Assembly: GCA_030593295.1 (NCBI GenBank)
Contig: JAUVHO010000017.1
Coordinates: forward strand, 1-40,192
Source: Methanomassiliicoccales archaeon
Lineage (GTDB): Archaea; Thermoplasmatota; Thermoplasmata; RBG-16-68-12; SOIM01
Direction: 5' to 3'
DNA: 40,192 nt
This document shows positions 24,387 through 32,647 of this stretch, piece by piece. The notes beneath the pieces are model-generated. The model saw nothing but the letters and a program-made list of their open reading frames with translations, did not search any database and was not told where the DNA came from. Both the position numbers and the translations under genes were made by a program. Within the stretch, counting starts at the first letter, position 1. Every line of letters begins with the position of its first letter.

Positions 24387-25577
24387 TCACTTCTTCTTGA
24401 AGCCCATGCGATTCGATTTTATCTTCAGAAGCACAATGCTGGCCCCAATCGTGAGAAGTGCGAAAACAACAAGGAAGGTCATTTCGGCCCAGACCTCAAC
24501 CGGCCCCCAACCCCTGATCATTACAGACCTGAGTGCATCTGCCAGATAGGTCAGGGGAATAAGCGATGAGACTGGTCTTATGAATCCAGGCATTGATTCG
24601 ATGGGCCAGAGGATACCTGCCAGCAGAATGGAGGGTGTGAATATGAGAGGGACGAACTGGATGGCTTGGAACTCGTTCTTCGCTAGCGTGGACAGCAGAA
24701 TCCCGAGACCCAGTATGCCTATTGCGTAGATCACGATCAAAGCAAGAGCAAAGAAGATGCTACCCACGAAGGTTATGTTGAACAGAAGGCTTGCCACCGC
24801 CACCAGTTCGACGGATTGGAAGAGCGCGATCAAACTGAAGGTCATTGTATAGCCCATGACGATATCACTGGGTTGGGCTGGAGAGACGAACAGGCGGTCA
24901 AGTGTGCCATTCGTTCTTTCCCTGACGAAGGCGACAATTGTGAGAATGATCGTTATCATGGTTGTAATAAGACCGATGATACCAGGTGCGAAGAAATCTA
25001 TGAACCTCACGTTCTCGCCGTACACGAAGTCGACTGTGCTCATGGATGACAAAGAGAGGTCGGGGTTGTATTCCTCAATGGTCTCGAATATCGCGCCGTT
25101 GACCTCGGCTCTAATGCTTGAAGCGACCTGCGAATTGCTCCCATCCAGATGTAGGGTCATTACCATGTCTGGCATGCTGTCATTCAGGGTCCCAAGTATC
25201 CGCTGTTGAAGGGATAGACTGAAGTTCGAAGGAAAGTGAATCACCGCCCATGCTTGGCCGTCTTCCACTTCCTCGAGGGCGTCATCAAGGTCGTCCTCAT
25301 ACACGAGCGAGAGTTTGTTGGTGTCAATGTTGTCCAAGACCGCCTCTGAGAAGTACAGGCGGACTGGGTCGGAGATGTTGGGCAGAGAGATTAGAGCACC
25401 CTCGTCCTGCTTGACCACAATGGTCCTAATGTTCTCAGGTTCACCTGCGAATGTGTAACCAAAGAGAAAGATGAACATCAATGGCATCATCACGATCATC
25501 CCGATGGTCCTTCTGTCATGACTTATCTGGCGCAGGATGTTCTTGGCGATGGCAACACTGACTCGGAGGCCCATCAC
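24387..25577 (-). CDS. ABC-2 type transporter permease
   Basis: N-terminal TM and extracellular loop, then GIIGLITTMITIILTIVAFVRERTNGTLDRLFVSPAQPSDIVMGY typical of ABC-2 permeases; 4-nt overlap with the ATPase gene. Confidence 0.9.
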   Translation of the reverse strand: MMGLRVSVAIAKNILRQISHDRRTIGMIVMMPLMFIFLFGYTFAGEPENIRTIVVKQDEGALISLPNISDPVRLYFSEAVLDNIDTNKLSLVYEDDLDDALEEVEDGQAWAVIHFPSNFSLSLQQRILGTLNDSMPDMVMTLHLDGSNSQVASSIRAEVNGAIFETIEEYNPDLSLSSMSTVDFVYGENVRFIDFFAPGIIGLITTMITIILTIVAFVRERTNGTLDRLFVSPAQPSDIVMGYTMTFSLIALFQSVELVAVASLLFNITFVGSIFFALALIVIYAIGILGLGILLSTLAKNEFQAIQFVPLIFTPSILLAGILWPIESMPGFIRPVSSLIPLTYLADALRSVMIRGWGPVEVWAEMTFLVVFALLTIGASIVLLKIKSNRMGFKKK

Positions 25578-26296
25578 TTCTCCCTCCTGAGATACCAGAG
25601 AAAGGCGTCCTCAAGGGATGGCTGCCCGGTCTCTTCCTTCATATGCTCTGGAGATCCAACTGCCACCATTCTGCCGAGCCTGATCATCCCGACCCGGTCG
25701 CACCGGCTGGCCTCGTCCATGTAATGTGTGGTTATCAGAACAGTCACACCTTTGCTGGCCAGGTCCTTGAAGTAACTCCAGAAAGAACTCCGGAGTTCAG
25801 GGTCCACACCGACAGTCGGCTCGTCCAAGAGGAGAAGCTCGGGTTCATGGATGAGGCTCACGGCGAGCGACAAACGGTGTTTCAACCCACCGCTCAGATT
25901 CTCCACAATCTCGTTGCGTCTGGCTTTGAGATCGACGAAATCAAGCAGCTCCATCTCCCTCTTGGCTATCGCATCCTTCGACAATCCGTAAATCTCACCG
26001 AAGAACTGGATCGTCTGCTTGACGGTCAGGTCCATGTAGAGGGCGGTTTCCTGGGGCATGTAGCCAATTCTTGGAAGGATACTGGTATTGGGAATCTTCT
26101 TACCGAGAACGTACGATTCGCCGGAAGTCGGCTTCAGAAGGCCGCAGAGGATCTTTATGGTGGTGGTCTTGCCGGAACCATTTGGTCCGATGAATCCGAA
26201 TATCTCGCCCTTTGGTATCTCAAGGTTCAGGTCATCAACCGCAGTCAGATCCCCGAACTTCTTGACCAGGTCCTTGGTGACGACAACGTTCTTCAT
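25574..26296 (-). CDS. ABC transporter ATP-binding protein
   Basis: GFIGPNGSGKTTTIKILCGLLKPTSG (Walker A), ENLSGGLKHRLSLAVSLIHEPELLLLDEPTVGVDPELR (signature/Walker B). Confidence 0.95.
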   Translation of the reverse strand: MKNVVVTKDLVKKFGDLTAVDDLNLEIPKGEIFGFIGPNGSGKTTTIKILCGLLKPTSGESYVLGKKIPNTSILPRIGYMPQETALYMDLTVKQTIQFFGEIYGLSKDAIAKREMELLDFVDLKARRNEIVENLSGGLKHRLSLAVSLIHEPELLLLDEPTVGVDPELRSSFWSYFKDLASKGVTVLITTHYMDEASRCDRVGMIRLGRMVAVGSPEHMKEETGQPSLEDAFLWYLRREK

Positions 26297-27465
26297 TCGG
26301 TCCCCTTTTCCTCAAGCGCCGATATGACTCTCCTGGCCCTTTCAATCGCCTTCCTGGTTTCGGAGACGACGACCGCGTCTTCAGCTCCAAAGAGTGTGGG
26401 ATCATCGAACAGCTCCTCGCCCGGATCCTCCTTCGCGGTTTTCCTGTAGAGGTTTCTCCAGCGTTCGGAAAGGTATGTCGGTGGATTGGCCTCGATCATC
26501 CTTGCGAAAAGAATGGTCCATATTCTGGAGACCGACCGAGATGAATAGCCTCCCCCTCCCAAGCAGGCCCATCGGCCGTCACATACATCGTGGGCAACCT
26601 TGTGGAAGGTCCGTGCTACCATGTCATACGATTTTGTTGTTAGATTGATGTGGCTGAGGGAATCGTCGAAGTGCATGTCCACGCCGAACTGTGTCAGCAG
26701 GATGTCCGGTTTGAAGGCACGTGCCAACGGTGGGAAGATCTCCTCGAAGGCCTTCATGAATGATTCGTCTTGGGTATCTGGCCGCAGGGGAAGATTGCAC
26801 GTGTACCCTTTTCCCTCGCCCTCACCGATTTCATCAGAGTGACCGGTGCCTGGATAGAGGAACTTCCCACTCTCGTGTATGGAGAAGTTCATGACACTGG
26901 GATCATCATACAGCGCTATCTGAACGCCGTCCGCGTGATGTGCGTCGACATCCGCATACATTATCCTGCTGACCGAGTGTTCTTTCTGAAGGTGCCTGAT
27001 GGCGACCACGACATCGTTGTAGATGCAGAACCCGGATGCCCTTTTCCTCAGCGCATGATGGAACCCGCCCCCCATGGAGAAGACGTGCTGGACATCACCG
27101 TTCTGTACCATATCACAGGCCTTGAGCGTGCCTCCCAGGTGCAACAATGAAGCCTCGTGCATGCCTTTGAAGACAGGGTTGTCCCCAAGTCCAAAGCCGT
27201 ATCGGAAAGAATCTGGATGATGTACCCCGGACGAGAGGTCCTTGACGACGCTGACGTATTCCTCATCATGGGCCAGGAGAACTTTTTCCTCACTCGCCAT
27301 GGTCGGCTGGACCACCTTCACATGTGGCCGGTCCATCAATCCAAAATCCTTGATCAGTTCAAAAGCCAACTTCATCCTCAGCTGGTTCAAGGGATGAAAG
27401 GAGCCAAAATCGTATTTCAGCAAGCCATCGGAGTAGATGAGACCGTATTCAGCCAGTCCGGGCAC
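26293..27465 (-). CDS. Histone deacetylase-superfamily (AcuC-like) deacetylase
   Basis: MGGGFHHALRKRASGFCIYNDVVVAI, MYADVDAHHADGVQIALYDDPSVMNFSIHESGKFLYPGTG, TQFGVDMHFDDSLSHINLT, LGGGGYS: HH dyad, metal ligands and terminal GGY region present. GTG start. Confidence 0.9.
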   Translation of the reverse strand: MPGLAEYGLIYSDGLLKYDFGSFHPLNQLRMKLAFELIKDFGLMDRPHVKVVQPTMASEEKVLLAHDEEYVSVVKDLSSGVHHPDSFRYGFGLGDNPVFKGMHEASLLHLGGTLKACDMVQNGDVQHVFSMGGGFHHALRKRASGFCIYNDVVVAIRHLQKEHSVSRIMYADVDAHHADGVQIALYDDPSVMNFSIHESGKFLYPGTGHSDEIGEGEGKGYTCNLPLRPDTQDESFMKAFEEIFPPLARAFKPDILLTQFGVDMHFDDSLSHINLTTKSYDMVARTFHKVAHDVCDGRWACLGGGGYSSRSVSRIWTILFARMIEANPPTYLSERWRNLYRKTAKEDPGEELFDDPTLFGAEDAVVVSETRKAIERARRVISALEEKGTE

Positions 27466-27483
27466 CTCACACGTAGTATGGCA

Positions 27484-27891
27484 CTACAAACGGACAGCAT
27501 ATATAATTCTGTCACCCTCAAATTCTTTCAAATTGATACTGACGCCCTGACCGACAGTGATGTCCTCTTCCTTCGCCTCGTCCAGCCAACCGAGGAGCCT
27601 GCCGCCTCCTTCCAGTTCCACCATGCAGATCGTGTACGGGACCGAGTCCTCGAAGCCTGTCGGACCAATGTGGATCGTCGTGTAGGTGACGATCTCCCCC
27701 TTGGGATTCCTAACAGTCCATTCCATATCGTCTGACATGCAGTTGTCGCAATCCGCCCTTGGTGGGAAATGAGGTGTCCCGCAGTTCTTGCACTTGGTGC
27801 CGGCGATCTTGCCGTCTTCCAGATATGTCAGGTATTCCTTGATCTTCGAAGGGGGTACAAAACTGATCTTTCCTAATTCCATGCTTATCAC
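27484..27891 (-). CDS. Zn-ribbon OB-fold DUF35 protein (thiolase partner)
   Basis: Zinc ribbon CKNCGTPHFPPRADCDNC followed by an OB-fold-like region (GEIVTYTTIHIGPTGFEDSVPYTICMVELEGGGRLLG); overlaps the thiolase gene. Confidence 0.9.
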   Translation of the reverse strand: MISMELGKISFVPPSKIKEYLTYLEDGKIAGTKCKNCGTPHFPPRADCDNCMSDDMEWTVRNPKGEIVTYTTIHIGPTGFEDSVPYTICMVELEGGGRLLGWLDEAKEEDITVGQGVSINLKEFEGDRIIYAVRL

Positions 27892-29045
27892 CTCGAAAAT
27901 ATGTTGACGAAGCAGTATTGTCCGATTCCTCCGACGTTGTGCATCAGAGCGTATTCAGCACCGTCCACCTGCCTCTTACCGGCCTCACCCCTGATCTGCT
28001 TGACCGCCTCTACGGCCATGGATGCACCAGTGGCTCCAACAGGATGGCCTTTGGCCTTGAGTCCTCCATCCACATTCACCGGCATATCACCGTCCTTGTA
28101 GGTCTGACCTTCTTCTATGAGCTTGGAACCCTCTCCTTTCTTTGCCAGTCCCAGGTCCTCGTATGCGATGATCTCGGCAATCGTAAAGCAATCGTGCACC
28201 TCTGCGAGGCTCAGGTCCTTGGGTCCGATTCCGGCCTGTTTGTAGGCTTGTTTTGATGCTTCCACTGCGCTTGGTATCGTGTTCAACTTCTCCCTTCTGA
28301 GAACGGACATGGACGCACTTGCGGCTCCCATTCCCTTCAGCCAGACCGGTGTGTCGCTGATCTTCTTGGCCTTCTCCTCGCCGGCAATTATCAAACATGC
28401 AGCTCCATCGGCGTTCCCGCAGCAGTCGTACAGCTTCAACGGGGATGCAACGGGTCTGGATCCCAATGCCTTCTCAAGGAAGATCTCCTTCTGGAACATG
28501 GCGTTCGGATTGTCCACCCCGTGGAAATGATTCTTCACGGCCACCATGGCCATGTGCTCCTCTGTCGTCCCATAATCGTACATGTGTCTCCTTGCATACA
28601 TCGCGTAGTATCCGGGGAATGTTGTGCCAAACACCGATTCCCACTGAACATCTCCGACCCTTCCCATCAGAGCCAGTATCTCGGGCGTCGTGAGCTCGGT
28701 CATCTTCTGCAGTCCCAGAACGGCCACGATGTCATACATGCCAGACTTGATGTAGGCTACGGCGCTGTGAAGAGCCGCGCTACTTGATGCGCAGGCAGCT
28801 TCGACCAGAAATGTCATCTGCGGGTTCACACCTAGATACTCTGCAACTACACCCGCAATAGACCTCTGTTTGTGATACTCGGGTGACGAACCGATTATGG
28901 TCGCCTTGATATCATCCTTGGAAAGACCCGAATCCTCCAGAGCGTCCCTGAAGGGCTCGAACGCGAGCTCCTGAACGGTGTTGTCCTCTCTCCTTCCGAA
29001 CTTCCCATGTCCTATTCCAACAACTCCTACCTTCATCTTAACCAC
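27888..29045 (-). CDS. Thiolase family (SCP-x/archaeal acetyl-CoA acyltransferase-like) protein
   Basis: VEAACASSSAALHSAVAYIKSGMYDIVAVLG (nucleophilic Cys), AEVHDCFTIAEIIAYEDLGL, VNVDGGLKAKGHPVGATGASMAVE, HNVGGIGQYC. Confidence 0.92.
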   Translation of the reverse strand: MVKMKVGVVGIGHGKFGRREDNTVQELAFEPFRDALEDSGLSKDDIKATIIGSSPEYHKQRSIAGVVAEYLGVNPQMTFLVEAACASSSAALHSAVAYIKSGMYDIVAVLGLQKMTELTTPEILALMGRVGDVQWESVFGTTFPGYYAMYARRHMYDYGTTEEHMAMVAVKNHFHGVDNPNAMFQKEIFLEKALGSRPVASPLKLYDCCGNADGAACLIIAGEEKAKKISDTPVWLKGMGAASASMSVLRREKLNTIPSAVEASKQAYKQAGIGPKDLSLAEVHDCFTIAEIIAYEDLGLAKKGEGSKLIEEGQTYKDGDMPVNVDGGLKAKGHPVGATGASMAVEAVKQIRGEAGKRQVDGAEYALMHNVGGIGQYCFVNIFSR

Positions 29046-29789
29046 CTAGATGTACTGACCGCCATCGACCTTGATCACTCCGCCAGTGATGTGTCTGGAT
29101 TTCTCGCTGCACAGGAAATTAACAACATTGGAGACGTCCTCTGGATCGCCGATCCTTCCGAACACGGTCTCGTCCTTTGCGATTTGCATGTACTTCTCTG
29201 GGATCTTGAGCATCATCTCTGTCGCGATCATGCCCGGAGCGACCGCGTTGACGTTCACATTTGACCTTCCCATTTCCTTTGCCAGCGCCTTTGTGAGCGC
29301 AATGATACCGCCTTTGGATGCGGAATAATTCGTCTGTCCGAACTTCCCCCTGAGACCGTTGATGGATGTTATGTTCACGATCTTCCCGTGTCCCTGCTCC
29401 TTGAATATGGGTGTGGCCGCCCTGATGTAGTTGAAGTAACCTTTGAGATTGACATCCATGACCCTGTCCCACTGCTCCTCGGTCATCTTCCATATGACGC
29501 CGTCCCAGTTGATGCCAGCGTTGCAGACCAGTATGTCCAGTCCACCAAACTCCTTGACGACCTGCTGCACCATCTTCTGAGCGTCATCGAAGTTGGAAAC
29601 GTCCGCCTGCACCACGAGCCCCTTCCGACCCATCTTCACAATCTCTTCCGCCACCTGCTTCGCTTCGGCGTCGTGCTTTCTGAAGTTGAGCGCGACGTTA
29701 GCTCCCTCCTTTGCAAGGCCAATGGCAATGGCAGCACCCAAACCGACACTGCCTCCTGTCACTATCGCATTCTTATTCTCTAGCTCCAT
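29046..29789 (-). CDS. Short-chain dehydrogenase/reductase (3-oxoacyl-ACP/CoA reductase FabG-like)
   Basis: NAIVTGGSVGLGAAIAIGLAKEGANVALNFRK, LVCNAGINWDG, NITSINGLRGKFGQTNYSASKGGIIALTKALAKE, GGVIKVDGGQYI. Confidence 0.93.
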   Translation of the reverse strand: MELENKNAIVTGGSVGLGAAIAIGLAKEGANVALNFRKHDAEAKQVAEEIVKMGRKGLVVQADVSNFDDAQKMVQQVVKEFGGLDILVCNAGINWDGVIWKMTEEQWDRVMDVNLKGYFNYIRAATPIFKEQGHGKIVNITSINGLRGKFGQTNYSASKGGIIALTKALAKEMGRSNVNVNAVAPGMIATEMMLKIPEKYMQIAKDETVFGRIGDPEDVSNVVNFLCSEKSRHITGGVIKVDGGQYI

Positions 29790-29872
29790 TCCTACCCCCT
29801 AACCCTACAACTTTAATAGACAGTCATTGATAATGCGCTACCTTTATTAAACGTTTTGAGGAGTGGGAGGAA

Positions 29873-30769
29873 ATGTCTCGGGAAGAGAAGGTCATTGGGG
29901 TTGACGAAGCGGTGGAGAGATTCGTCCAGGATGGATGCGTATTGGGCGTCGGCGGGATGCACATGCACAACAACGCCATGGCGGTCATCAGGGAGATAAT
30001 CAGGCAGAAGAAGCGCATCAAGAGGTTGGTCACGAGCCCCTCTGCGTGCACGAACGCAGACATGTTGATAGGGGCGGGATTGGTCGAGGAGATCTACTGC
30101 TCCTACGTTGGATTCGAACACCTTGGACTGGCTTTTAACTTCAGGAAGTTCGCGGAGAGCGGACAGTTGAGAGTGAGGGACTGTGATGAGGCGTTCTCTG
30201 TGTATTCGTTGAGAGGTGGAGCCAGTTCCCTTCCTTTCCATCCATTGCCGAAGGGTCTGGAAACGACATCGGTGCCCAAGTTGAACCAGGAGGATTACAA
30301 GGTCACAAAGGACCCTTTCACCGGGGAGGATGTTCTCTGTGTGAGATCGGTCCAGCCGGATGTATCGATCGTGCATTGTCAGAAGGCGGATGCGTATGGG
30401 AATGCGATCTTCGAGGGCAGCAAGTTCACTGACTTCGACATGATAAAGGCCAGCGACAAGGTCATACTTCAGGTGGAGGAGGTCGTTCCCAACGAGTACA
30501 TTCTGCAGAAGTCCCACAGAATAGACGTGCCTGGCATGCTGGTGGACGCGATCATTGACGCCCCATTCGGCTGCCATCCAACGGCTTCCCACAAGTACTA
30601 CACCTACGACGAGGACCACTTGAAAGAGTACCTGAAGGCCAGCAAGGAGGATTTCTCGGCATATCTTGACAAATATGTGTACGGAACCAAGACGAACGAG
30701 GATTATCTCGAGGTGATCGGAGGACGGGAGAAGGCCACCCAGCTCATGGAGCGTGATATTCCATGGTAG
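29873..30769 (+). CDS. CoA-transferase family I alpha-subunit-like protein (GctA/IpdA-like)
   Basis: GVDEAVERFVQDGCVLGVGGMHMHNNAMAVIREIIRQKKRIKRLVTSPSACTNADMLIGAGLVEEIY...CQKADAYGNAIFEG...PGMLVDAIIDAPFGCHPTASHKYYTYD. Confidence 0.85.
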   Translation: MSREEKVIGVDEAVERFVQDGCVLGVGGMHMHNNAMAVIREIIRQKKRIKRLVTSPSACTNADMLIGAGLVEEIYCSYVGFEHLGLAFNFRKFAESGQLRVRDCDEAFSVYSLRGGASSLPFHPLPKGLETTSVPKLNQEDYKVTKDPFTGEDVLCVRSVQPDVSIVHCQKADAYGNAIFEGSKFTDFDMIKASDKVILQVEEVVPNEYILQKSHRIDVPGMLVDAIIDAPFGCHPTASHKYYTYDEDHLKEYLKASKEDFSAYLDKYVYGTKTNEDYLEVIGGREKATQLMERDIPW

Positions 30770-31509
30770 ATGTGACAAAGGGAGAGTTAATGGTGACGGC
30801 CCTGGCCAGGGGTCTCAAGGACAAGGAAGTGGTGATAATGGGGGCGTTCAGCGCAATTCCCATGCTGGCAAGCCGAGTTGCGCAGCTCACTCATGCACCG
30901 AACCTCACCTTCATCTGCGGGGGGAGCGGGGCCGTGAACCCAGTTCTGGAACCTCTGCCATATTCGTCCTGCGATGACAGGCTTCTGAAGGCTGAGTGCA
31001 TATATCCACTGCCTGACGTGATAGACCTGGAGGCAAGACCGGAGATCGACGTTTTCTTCGCCGGAGGGCTCCAGATTGATGCCAAAGGCAGCTGCAATCT
31101 TATCGGAATCGGTGAGCCGGGACAAATGAAGTTCAGAGGACCTGGTTCGGTTGGTCTCCCATTCCTTTCCAGAGCGAGGAGGTTCATAATCTACACCATG
31201 GGGCATAACACCAGGATCTTCGTGCCGGAGGTGGACTTTATCAGTGGTCCTGGATTCATAGATCAAGAGGTCCTGAGCAGCGGACCATCTATGGTGGTAA
31301 CGCCGCTGTGCGTGATGGATTTCGAGAACAAGAAGATGAGACTGAAGTCCCTGCATCCAAGGGTCACGGTGGAGATGGTGACCGAGAACACTGGATTTGA
31401 CCTGATCATACCGGATGATGTTGGTGAAACCCCTCTGCCCACTCAGGAAGAATTGGTACACATGAGGAGAATAGACCCAATGGGTGCCGCGAGGGACAGC
31501 ATACAATAG
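30763..31509 (+). CDS. CoA-transferase family I beta-subunit-like protein (GctB/IpdB-like) with a CGGSG active-site region
   Basis: MVTALARGLKDKEVVIMGAFSAIPMLASRVAQLTHAPNLTFICGGSG...FAGGLQIDAKGSCNLIGIG...VDFISGPGFID...SLHPRVTVEMVTENTGFDLIIP; overlaps the A-subunit gene. Confidence 0.85.
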   Translation: MVDVTKGELMVTALARGLKDKEVVIMGAFSAIPMLASRVAQLTHAPNLTFICGGSGAVNPVLEPLPYSSCDDRLLKAECIYPLPDVIDLEARPEIDVFFAGGLQIDAKGSCNLIGIGEPGQMKFRGPGSVGLPFLSRARRFIIYTMGHNTRIFVPEVDFISGPGFIDQEVLSSGPSMVVTPLCVMDFENKKMRLKSLHPRVTVEMVTENTGFDLIIPDDVGETPLPTQEELVHMRRIDPMGAARDSIQ

Positions 31510-31514
31510 CGTCT

Positions 31515-32540
31515 CTACGGAATGGCAATCGAACGAATCAGCGAGGCATCGCCCTTTTCCAGAAGCTCAAAGCCTTCGTTTATCTGGTCCAATGGGTATC
31601 GGTGAGTGACAAGAGGCTCGACCTTCAACTTCCCTGAGCTCACTAATTCTATGATCTTGGGGAAATCCTGCAGACCGCACCCGAGCGACCCTTTCATCTC
31701 GATCTCCCTGAACATCATCCTGCCAGCGTTGATGGTAATATCCTTGTGAGTGTAACCGACGACCACGACGGTTCCACCCCATTTGACCGCCTCATATGCC
31801 TGCTGGATGGTAGCGGGAATCCCGATGACCTCCATGGCAACGTCAGCGCCTCCGCCGGTCATCTTCCGGATCTTCTTGGCCACATCCTCCTCGTTCTTCG
31901 CATTGATGGTCTCCGACGCGCCAAGATTCTTCGCCATCTCGAGCTTCTCGTCGAAGATGTCCACCGCAATGACGCTCGCTCCTACCACACTGGCCATCTG
32001 AACTGCCGACAGCCCGACTCCGCCGCAGCCGAATATCGCGACGGTCTCGCCGGCCTTCACCTTCCCCCGATTCACAACTGCATGATAGGGCGTTGAAATG
32101 GCATCCGAAATGATACTGGCCTCTTTCAATGGCACGTTGGACGGAAGATGGAAAATGCTATCGGCAGGAACAGAAACGTACTCGGCGAATCCACCATCCC
32201 GATGATTCCCAACCATGATCTGGTTGGTGCAAATCGTTCCCCTACCCTGCCTGCACCAGGTACATTGACCACAAGAGAAGACGGGAGGTATCAACACAGC
32301 GTCGCCTTCCTTGAAATGCTCCACCTTCTCCCCCGCCTTCTCGATCGTCCCGCTTATCTCGTGCCCCAGGATTATTGGTGGCTTCTTGAACGTCGGAACA
32401 CCGTGGAGATAATGTATGTCCGTCCTGCACAAACCACAAGCCGCAACCTTCACCAGAACTTCGTCATCTTCGATCGCTGGAACTTCCACATCCTCTATCT
32501 TCAAGGGCTGACCCTTCTCGTAGAAAACCGCTGCTTTCAA
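31515..32540 (-). CDS. Zinc-dependent alcohol dehydrogenase (MDR family)
   Basis: CGLCRTDIHYLHGVPTFKKPPIILGHEISGTIEKAG, CGQCTWCRQGRGTICTNQ structural zinc site, IFGCGGVGLSAVQMASVVGASVIAVDIFDEKL. Confidence 0.93.
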   Translation of the reverse strand: MKAAVFYEKGQPLKIEDVEVPAIEDDEVLVKVAACGLCRTDIHYLHGVPTFKKPPIILGHEISGTIEKAGEKVEHFKEGDAVLIPPVFSCGQCTWCRQGRGTICTNQIMVGNHRDGGFAEYVSVPADSIFHLPSNVPLKEASIISDAISTPYHAVVNRGKVKAGETVAIFGCGGVGLSAVQMASVVGASVIAVDIFDEKLEMAKNLGASETINAKNEEDVAKKIRKMTGGGADVAMEVIGIPATIQQAYEAVKWGGTVVVVGYTHKDITINAGRMMFREIEMKGSLGCGLQDFPKIIELVSSGKLKVEPLVTHRYPLDQINEGFELLEKGDASLIRSIAIP

Positions 32541-32647
32541 CCTTCGACCCCCGTGAACACAGGAAAAGAATGGAGGCTATTTAGAGTTAACCGCGACCGA
32601 CCCCCGAACTAGATACCTTGATAAACGAAAACCGACTTTCGTAACTC

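Noticed and set aside
29813-30778. 321-aa minus-strand ORF opposite the CoA-transferase A gene
   Set aside because: Antisense shadow of a well-supported conserved coding sequence; its translation shows no recognisable motifs.
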